From Typhlomys cinereus (Eukaryota; Chordata; Mammalia; Rodentia; Platacanthomyidae), in the NCBI GenBank assembly GCA_023101885.1, contig JALPQD010000303.1, positions 2,600,786-2,664,785 of the forward strand: 64,000 bases of DNA. Direction: 5' to 3'. The notes beneath the pieces were generated by a model. That model was not told where the DNA came from. It saw nothing but the letters and a program-made list of their open reading frames with translations, and did no database searches. The translations under genes were made by a program, and so were the position numbers. Position 1 is the first letter of the stretch, and each line of letters starts with the position of its first letter. Below are positions 57,390-64,000 of this stretch, one piece after another.

Positions 57390-58100
57390 ACAGTGTGAGG
57401 AAATTTTTATACACTATTGGTAGAAACATATATAGCATAATGTATCCATTATAAAAGTGGAAAATAGTGGAGGTGTGTGCTTGTAATCCCAGCACTCAGG
57501 ATACAGATGCCAGAGAAGTGACATAAATTAAAGACCAGCCAGAGCTATATAATGAGTTTAAGGCCAGCCTGGGCCACAGAACAAGATCCTGTCTCAAAAT
57601 GAAAAAGAAGAAAAGAAAGAGAAAGACAGAAAGGGAAAAGAGGAAAGGAAAGAAAAAAATAATTGAAAGCATTTACATTTAGTGTTTATGGCAGCATATT
57701 CATAATAGCCAAAACGTAAAACGAATCTATTAGTAGGTGAATGGAGAAGCAAAATATAGTGTTATTACTAGCATATTATTTACCCTAAAAAGAAAGTAAG
57801 TTCTAATATGTGCTGCAACATGGATAAACTTTAAGGAAATTGTGCTATGTGAAATAAACTAGTTAAAGAAAAGTGGTGTGTCATTCCACTTCTGCAAAGA
57901 AGCTAGAATAGCCAAGTTCATTGAAAGAGAAATAGAATGACAGTTGCCAGGGGCGTGAGAGGGAAGGAATGACAAACTTGTGTTGTAGCACAGAGTTTCA
58001 ATTTTACAAGATTAAAAAAGTTCTGGTGATAGATGGTGGTTATCATTGTGTAATAGAAATGACCTAATACAACATTGTTTACTTTTAGATGATCAGATGG
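57390..58100 (+). mobile_element. Ancient L1 3' end, sense, with a nested B1
   Basis: Old mammalian L1-style 3' end: ACACTATTGGTAGAAACATA, then after a B1 insertion ATAATAGCCAAAACGTAAA, TGCTGCAACATGGATAAAC, TTGCCAGGGGC and GTTTCAATTTTACAAGAT. The B1 with a GAAA-rich tail (57465-57655) splits it. It is likely older than the murid-type L1s here. Confidence 0.75.
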
Positions 58101-60339
58101 TAAATTTCACATCTTTTTTTTTTCATTGTGAAGATCTAAGATTTGTAGCTCAGTAGTACAGTATTTGTCCAGTATGCTTGAGGTCCATAGATTCCATCCA
58201 TAGTAACATATACATATACACATATAAAAGTACGTGCATGCACATGCACACACAAGAAGAAAAGGCCTATCTACAAAGGAATGGCAAATTGGCAACTGAC
58301 ATCTCATTAGTAATATCAGAAGTCACAAGAATATAGAAGAATGTCTTCACAGTACTAGTGGAAAACTGCCAACCAAGAAGAGCGTATGATGAATTCCTGT
58401 CAAGAACAAGGATGAGCCAGATGCACACCTATAAATCTCAACACATGGGGACAATAAAAGGATCACAAATTCAAGGCCGGCCTGGACTACATAATGAGAA
58501 CGAAACCATCAGCCAGAGCTGCAGAGCAAGACCTTGTCTCAAAAACAAAACAAAACAAACAAACAAACAAAAAAAACAAGTTATTTCCAGGTTTAGTGAC
58601 TCATACTGTAATCCTAGCACTCAGAAACCAAGGCTAGCCTGTGCTGCACGAGACCATGTCTCAAAAAAATTGACAAACTCGAAGTATTGAACAGCATTGT
58701 ATGTCAGCAACATACAAGAATAAAGTTACTCCTTAAAATGCTTTTATGGCTTTCTTCTAGTGTACCACCCTTAGTTTCTGACTATTTTTGCCAGGTGGAT
58801 TTTATGTAATTTCTTCTTCTACCCAGCATCTTTTATTTGTTATGTTTATTTGGTTTGTTGTTTTGGTCATAGTGGATCATGCTCATACTAAGTAGATGTT
58901 ACACTGGAGCTACACCCTCAACTGACAACTTCAACAATAGTGTGACCAGGCTTTCTCTTTATTCCCTTCTCGTGTCTTTTTTTATTATTATTGTTACATT
59001 TACTTATCTTGTATGTATGCACATGTGTGAAGGTCAGAGGACAATTTGTGGGAATCACTTCTCTCCTTCCACTGTTTGCGTTCTGACTTAGCAGCAAGTG
59101 TCTTGAATGCTGAGGCATCTCACAGTCCCTTACCATGTGTGACAGCCATCTCTTTGGTGAGCTTTACCATCCTGGATTCCTTACTTAGACATCTAATGTT
59201 AAACTCATGTATCCAATTGTTTGCCATTGTCCGCCCTGGGATGTCTTAACAGGCAGCTCAGATGTAACATATCCCAACAGAGCCCTGCAGTTATTCCCCA
59301 AACAGCTTGTCAAACATGTCTTCTGTAAACTTGAGTCCCTATCATTCTGGTAGCTTAGAACTATAAGTGCCTACACTTACAAATCAATCACCATGAAGTT
59401 CATTGGATGGAAGCAGCGGGAATTGAAACAAGCCAGAGTCAGAGGGGTCTTAGCCAAAAGGAATGCCAAGATGACTTTATTTTTAAATAAATGGGTATAT
59501 ATATGTCAAATTCTGGCAATCATCCAGAATCAGTAACCATAGAGAAAGTAACAAAAGAACAGTAAAATCTTGTTCAGACAAGAAATTCAAAATGAATAGG
59601 AAGAAAACATGTAAGGAAATACATAAAGACATTTATGATTTACTATGTTGTTACTATATTGTTGAACCATCAGCAACTTTATACTAGAAACAGACATTTG
59701 TGATTTACTGTGTTCTCAAGCAGTCAGCAATTTTGAAAAAGCATGTTTTATTTGTCCAAGGTTGCTACGGATGCATGCTGTGTTTATCTGAGGTAAGCTC
59801 TTGTAAGGGAAAAGAACATCATGAGCCATGTGGTACTGCTTTCGGCTTGAGACTCAATCACAGGGAAAGCAAAACCTCCTTTACAGGTCAACTACTTGAT
59901 CTTGCTGCCCAATCTGATTGGCTGAAAATACCCTGGAAGGCCAGCATCGAGCCCCACAAGACCATAATAGAGATTTATCCTTGACCCTCATTCTTTCACT
60001 GGACAGCTAGGTTATATCTTCCTCATTTCCCAGCCATTGGGATTTTTTTTGCCATTGCTGCCACCTTGACCTGGATTCTTGTAGTTGCTTCATAACTGAA
60101 TTCCTCACCTCTACCAGTTTCAGGGAGCAGGAAATAATTTTCTTCAACCAAACCAAATATGATGACATATTTGTGAGTATGGTAGGCAGAATTCTAAAAT
60201 TAAAAAATGGCTTTCAGGCAGCTAAATTTGTGATGCTTTGCTGTGCCACAGCTGAAAATAACAGGGTCAGCAGGTAAAAGTGTTTGCTGTGCATGCCTGA
60301 CAACCTGCGTTCAGTCCCCAGAACTGAACTCACTTGTAT

Positions 60340-60351
<12 letters not shown>

Positions 60352-60393
<42 letters not shown>
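60352..60393. repeat. (CA)n microsatellite at a SINE end
   Basis: CGCGCG followed by about 20 CA dinucleotides, forming the tail of a B2-like SINE (60255-60350). Confidence 0.95.
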
Positions 60394-60398
<5 letters not shown>

Positions 60399-60439
60399 CA
60401 AAGTTAATTTAAAAAAATATATATATAAGGGGCCTTTTT

Positions 60440-60662
60440 TTTTTTTTTTTTTTGAAATGTGTGCTGTAGAGGCCAAGGATAATATCAGAAACCATCTTGG
60501 ATCACTCTTCCACATTATTACTTTGCTCTGGAGTTTCCCAGGTTCCACCTTTCAGGCCAAAATTATAGGCTGGCATTTCTTACATTGGATCTGGGGAATC
60601 CAAACTCAGGTCCTTTTGCTTACAAGGCAAAGGCTTTAACTGCTGAGCTATCTCCCCAGCCC
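60440..60662 (-). repeat. Old B2-like SINE
   Basis: Poly(T), GTGCTGTAGAGGCCAAGG, GCTCTGGAGTTTCCCAGG and an inverted head ending GCTGAGCTATCTCCCCAGCC at 60643-60662. Confidence 0.75.
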
Positions 60663-60824
60663 CACATAGGAACATCTTTACAAATCCTATCTAAAAGCTC
60701 TAACAGGAAATAAAAAAATTTTCCAGAGCCAAAAGCATCCAGAATAGATTATAGAACCATTTTGTGAGCTGTCCACCTTTCACAAACTCGGAAACCCATT
60801 GGACTTTTCACAGTTACTCTTTTG

Positions 60825-61155
60825 AGTGCTGTGAGATAACGTTCAAACAAGCAACTTATGGGAAAAAAGGAGATTTCTTTATTTATTTCATAGTGGAGAT
60901 ACAGTCCATTGCAGCACGAGTTCATTAAGGTGGGGATCTCATGACATGCTTAGGTCATTGCAGACATTATCATACAGGCCAAGAGAGAGCAAGTGGCGAA
61001 ACAGATTCAGGGCAGAGCTAAGCATCCTCAAGGCCCATCCCCATTCCAGCAAGGTTCCACCTCCTGAAGGTGCCACGACCTTTCTAAATACTAACTGCAG
61101 CTGAAAATGCAAATACACGAGCCTGTGGAGTCACTTACATTGAAACCACGACAGT
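60825..61155 (+). mobile_element. R2-family repeat
   Basis: GAGTGCTGTGAGATAACGTT, AACTTATGGGAAAAAAGG, CAAGGCCCATCCCCATTCC, GGTTCCACCTCCTGAAGG and TACACGAGCCTGTGGAGTC. Confidence 0.55.
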
Positions 61156-61531
61156 GGAGGTTGGGAGCACTCAGTGGATGAATGATACATAAAGTAAGTT
61201 TGAATTTTAAAAAAGTCTTCATGTCAGTCCGTGCTTAGTTATACAGAGCTCAGATAGATAGAGCTATCTGAAAAACCACCTAGCAGACTTGTTCCTGTGA
61301 CTATAAATGTGAGTTAGGTGCACAGCCCCGAAACAGTCAAGAAACATTAGCGTCTTTCAACACTAGATGTGGAGCACTTACTTACTGTCCAGCCACTACT
61401 ATTTGCTTTGTTGTTCTGTTATCTTAAAAACTGTTAGGTTTCTTCTGAGTACCAAAATTGATGATCCTGTAAGTGTTCTCCTGTGAGGTGTTGCGATTAA
61501 GCTAAGGTCATTTTTTGTGTTCTTCCCCTAG

Positions 61532-61646
61532 ACTGTTCCCAAGCCCATTGCCCTGGAGCCGTGTTTTGGCAACAAAGCTGCTGTCCTCTCAGTGTTTGTG
61601 AGGCTTCCTCGAGGCCTGGGTGGAATCCCCCCTCCTGGTCAGTCAG
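61532..61646 (+). CDS. Atrn: Attractin exon 28, cytoplasmic tail
   Basis: Acceptor GTTCTTCCCCTAG (ends 61531), donor GTGAGT (61647). Thirty-eight codons plus one base: T-V-P-K-P-I-A-L-E-P-C-F-G-N-K, then A-A-V-L-S-V-F-V-R-L-P-R-G, ending G-I-P-P-P-G-Q-S. It continues the cytoplasmic tail. The final base begins a Gly codon that must be completed by the terminal exon, which is not present up to 64000. Confidence 0.95.
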
Positions 61647-62178
61647 GTGAGTAGATGGGGGTTGGGAGCAGACATGTTAGTCTGTAAAGATGTTCATCTT
61701 CAGACATTTCTCCTTGGTAAAGAACCAAGTGAAAAGGCAAATCTCACACGGTGAAGCTTCAGCGAGACAGTACTGTTGTCACTTATGTTCCCCAGACCCG
61801 TTTCTGAGGTCACCCACATTCTCTTCCTGAGCGCTCCTCACTGTGCTACAGTTTCAGTTTTCTTTGTTTTTCTCTTGCTCCTACCCTAAAGTTAGGTCAT
61901 CTCTTCCTACACTGCTCCTAATCATCTTCTCTATGCCCCTAACTTTTGGCCATCTCCTAAAGCTCATGGTGCCCTAATGAGTATTTCTAGCCCTATTCCA
62001 TCTCTTGCTTATTTACTCTGGTTTCTTTATATATCTACCAACCATTATTTATTGATACTGGTCTTTCAATGTAGCCAAAGCTGAACTGGACCTCACTATA
62101 AAGCACATACCTATACCCAACTCATGGCAATCTTACATTAGCCTCCTGAGTGCTGGGATTTTAGGTGCAAACCATCAC

Positions 62179-62676
62179 ACCCACTTTTTTTTTAAAGAAT
62201 GTTATGTTAGTATTTATGAGGCTTTTCTGTGTGGCTTCAATCCACCAAGACACAGGCACCCCCAACACCTTTAATCTTCTCCTCAGCTGTTCTACTGAAG
62301 AACTTGGCCTTCATAATGACAGCTGCCTAGGAAGCCAGGACTTTGTGTTGCTGGGTTGAACCACATCAGTGATAGGGCAGCTTCTGCCTTGATATGGCAG
62401 CATTTACCTTGGTCTACTCACTGACAGGTACCCACAGTTTATCAAGATCAACAGCTGGGCAGAAGCTATGGTAATGCCTCATGCCAGCTTTCCCAAAGTA
62501 ACCTGGATATTTGTCAAAGTTGATCCTGTGGTGATGCATGCCACCAGCATTATACCAGCTTCCGGGGTGCTTACCCATGTGGTCATGGCTCTTGTGGCCC
62601 CAAGGTTTCAGGGTCTTCCTCAGTCTGGATGACATTCCAGCTGCCAAAAGGAAGGAGCTATACCCACTTTTTTTTT
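62179..62676 (-). pseudogene. Rpl27a-ps: Processed pseudogene of ribosomal protein L27a (uL15)
   Basis: On the minus strand from about 62640 it reads [25 protein letters not shown] and L-D-K-L-W, then after damage K-A-K-F-F and I-K-G-V-G-G-A-C-V-L-V with a stop. Parts of the middle are missing or frame-shifted. It has no introns, and a short 3' UTR ends at poly(A) (poly(T) at 62185-62193 on the + strand). ACCCACTTTTTTTTT flanks both ends (62179 and 62662), fitting a target duplication. The parent is the uL15 family protein of the large ribosomal subunit; this copy cannot make it. Confidence 0.9.
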
Positions 62677-63377
62677 TAACTTTTTAAAATAGAAGCACAA
62701 ACAGCATAACAACATAAATGGGAGTTTTGAAAATTTACAGTACTGCTATGCTAATGCAGACCAATTTTCATTATTCTCTTTCCTTCTCAGCCATCTCTAG
62801 CCAGGAAGTCGAAATAATTATATACAGCTAGTTTTGGAAGGAGAGGTAGACAGTCTTTTATAGTTCAGACCGCCCTTGAACTTAGTTGTACCTAAGTATG
62901 CTAAAACCTCCTAACTGTTAGGCTCACAGGCATGTCCACCACTCCTAGTTTATGCAGTAGTAGAGATGGAACATGCTCGGCAAGCCCTCTACTTAATGAG
63001 CTACATCCCCAGGGTCTACCTTATTTTTTTTCTGACATAAAATTCTGTGGCATATTATTTTTTCTAAAATACCATCTCTGCAGGAAACCGGTAACAGTGG
63101 TGATTAGAGAAGAAAAAGGAGAAAGGCTTTTTGCTGCATACCTTATTGGAACTCAGGGGATTTGTGTGTTTTGTTTTAGGTGCTGGGGATTAGACCTAGA
63201 TCTGTTTTTCATTCTTTTTTCATGTAAGAAATATTAACCCCAGGGACTGGTACGTGCCGAGCAAGTGCTCTGCTGCTGAGCCCTTTTCTGAATTCCCAAA
63301 GCGTCTGGTTCTGTCTATGTAAGTTACGACTGGCATAGATTCCCCACTGTGTACCAGGCACACCAAAACCTGTCCCT

Positions 63378-63560
63378 GGGGTTGGGGAGATGGCTCAGCA
63401 GTTCAAATGTTGCCGTACACACAAAAGGACAGAAGTTCAAATCCCAGGTAAAATGCCAGGTGAGTGTGGTAATCTGCTTGTGATTTCAACCTTGGAAGAT
63501 GAAGATTAGAAATCATCCTGGATTGCTTCCACCTCCTTTTGGCCTCACTCTGGCCAGAGC
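63378..63560 (+). repeat. Old B2-like SINE
   Basis: GGGGTTGGGGAGATGGCTCA, AGAAGTTCAAATCCCAGG (box B), then a diverged body with ATCATCCTGGATTGCTTCC, which is in an unusual orientation relative to the head, so this may be two fused SINE pieces. Confidence 0.6.
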
Positions 63561-63895
63561 AAGCTGGCCTATTTGTAAATGCTGGTTTGATTAGAGATTT
63601 TGTCTCAAAAAGAATAAGGTGACAGAGTAATTGAGGATGATTCTTGATGTTAACTTTGGATCTCTATATATATGCACACCCTGTACATGTATACATGAGA
63701 AAAATTATAAGGAGAAAAATAAAGAGCTATCTCTCCCTCCTTGCTTTACAGGCTCAGCAGAGGTGAATTGGCAAACTCCCCCTTCATCTCCAGAGCAGCC
63801 TTGGGAATGTCTAAGCTTAGCCCAGCCATTTCCTCCAGTCTTAGGTTCCTACATCCCCCAAAATGCTGACTTTCCTAATGAAAATACCAGATTCA

Positions 63896-64000
63896 GGCTG
63901 GATAGATGGCTCAGGTGTTAAGACTCTGCCTTGAATGTAGACAGTGTTGAGTTCGGCTCTCAGGTCCCATGTAAAATGACAGGCAGAAATGGCAGCAGCC
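63896..64000 (+). repeat. B2-like SINE cut by the window end
   Basis: AGGCTGGATAGATGGCTCAG, GTTAAGACTCTGCCTTG, GTTGAGTTCGGCTCTCAGG and CCATGTAAAATGACAGGC. The body runs off the end. Confidence 0.8.

Larger units (their letters stand above)
54629..61531 (+). other. Intron 27
   Basis: Contains a B2-like inverted SINE (55085-55205), R2 (55400-55755), B1 inverted (55860-55985), ID-like pieces (56025-56100 inverted; 56735-56800; 58135-58205), B1 (56585-56715, 57465-57610, 58410-58550, 58583-58670), an ancient L1 (57390-58100), a B2-like SINE with (CA)n (60255-60393), an inverted B2-like SINE (60440-60662) and R2 (60825-61155). I recognise nothing in 54640-55020, 56100-56580, 56805-57385, 58690-60250 or 61160-61531. 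Confidence 0.65.
212..61646 (+). other. Atrn: Attractin gene, partial (exons 19-28 and their introns)
   Basis: Ten exons join into one open frame whose translation I recognise as the C-terminal third of attractin. Attractin is a large type I membrane glycoprotein that acts as an accessory receptor for agouti signalling and is also needed for myelin maintenance. Exon lengths are 138, 94, 53, 95, 79, 158, 62, 79, 108 and 115 bp, and the phases agree at every junction. The numbering 19-28 is inferred from the known 29-exon membrane form, in which five exons encode the transmembrane and cytoplasmic part; four of those five are here and the last lies beyond the window. The close paralogue Atrnl1 is the main alternative. 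The exon peptides match my recollection of ATRN, and no exon shows a stop or frameshift, so this is the functional gene and not a pseudogene. Confidence 0.95.
61647..64000 (+). other. Start of intron 28
   Basis: B1 inverted (62045-62175), RPL27A pseudogene (62179-62676), ID-like inverted (62925-63012 and 63170-63290), a B2-like SINE (63378-63560) and another cut by the window end (63896-64000). Nothing nameable in 61650-62040, 62680-62920 or 63570-63890. No terminal exon is seen, so the gene continues. Confidence 0.7.

Noticed and set aside
59700..59984. A 94-codon frame on the + strand in intron 27
   Set aside because: No recognisable domain, no neighbours or splice sites supporting an exon; probably chance.

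Overview
The window is nuclear DNA from a rodent. It holds the 3' part of one split gene on the + strand, the attractin gene (Atrn, the mouse mahogany locus). Ten exons between 212 and 61646 splice into one open frame through canonical AG/GT junctions. In order they encode laminin-type EGF modules, the membrane-proximal extracellular segment, a single transmembrane helix split over two exons, and most of the cytoplasmic tail. By fit to the known 29-exon membrane form they correspond to exons 19-28. Exons 1-18 and the last exon lie outside the window. About 98% of the window is intron. The rodent assignment rests on abundant B1 (7SL-derived), ID-like and B2/B3-like tRNA-derived SINEs. The youngest SINE has a B2-like head but a CpG-rich body unlike the mouse B2 consensus as I know it, so I do not assign a species and lean away from Mus and Rattus.

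Layout. 1-8.9 kb: exons 19-21 with old L1 3' ends and a duplicated ~260-bp block on both sides of exon 20. 8.9-18.9 kb: exons 22-24 with clusters of old and young SINEs. 18.9-40.1 kb: the large intron 24, which separates the extracellular exons from the membrane exons. It holds a betaretrovirus-like solo LTR, an ancient sense L1 carrying at least five nested insertions, a second ancient L1 in antisense, a sense L1 3' fragment, a U6 snRNA fragment and a 3.9-kb young L1 in antisense with a nearly complete but broken ORF2. 40.1-51.6 kb: intron 25, with young SINEs, two L1 3' fragments, a long purine microsatellite and an unusual 325-bp polyadenylated retroposon made of repeated hairpin units. 51.7-64 kb: exons 26-28, an ancient L1 3' end, and an RPL27A processed pseudogene after exon 28.

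Most interesting points. (1) The hairpin retroposon at 50162-50486 has a 17-bp target duplication, AATAAA and a poly(A) tail, and I cannot assign it to any family. (2) Intron 24 is the intron that in human contains the LINE-1-derived terminal exon of soluble attractin; here it carries an ancient sense L1 that could be compared with it, plus an in-frame stop and an AATAAA directly after exon 24. (3) Young insertions with intact target duplications show that the CpG-rich SINE and the L1 were recently active. They include a 53-bp SINE tail insertion and an L1 that landed inside an older SINE.

The window shows no other convincing protein-coding gene, CRISPR array, bacterial feature or operon. Almost all other open frames are SINE bodies, L1 3' UTRs, (GT)n tracts or chance.
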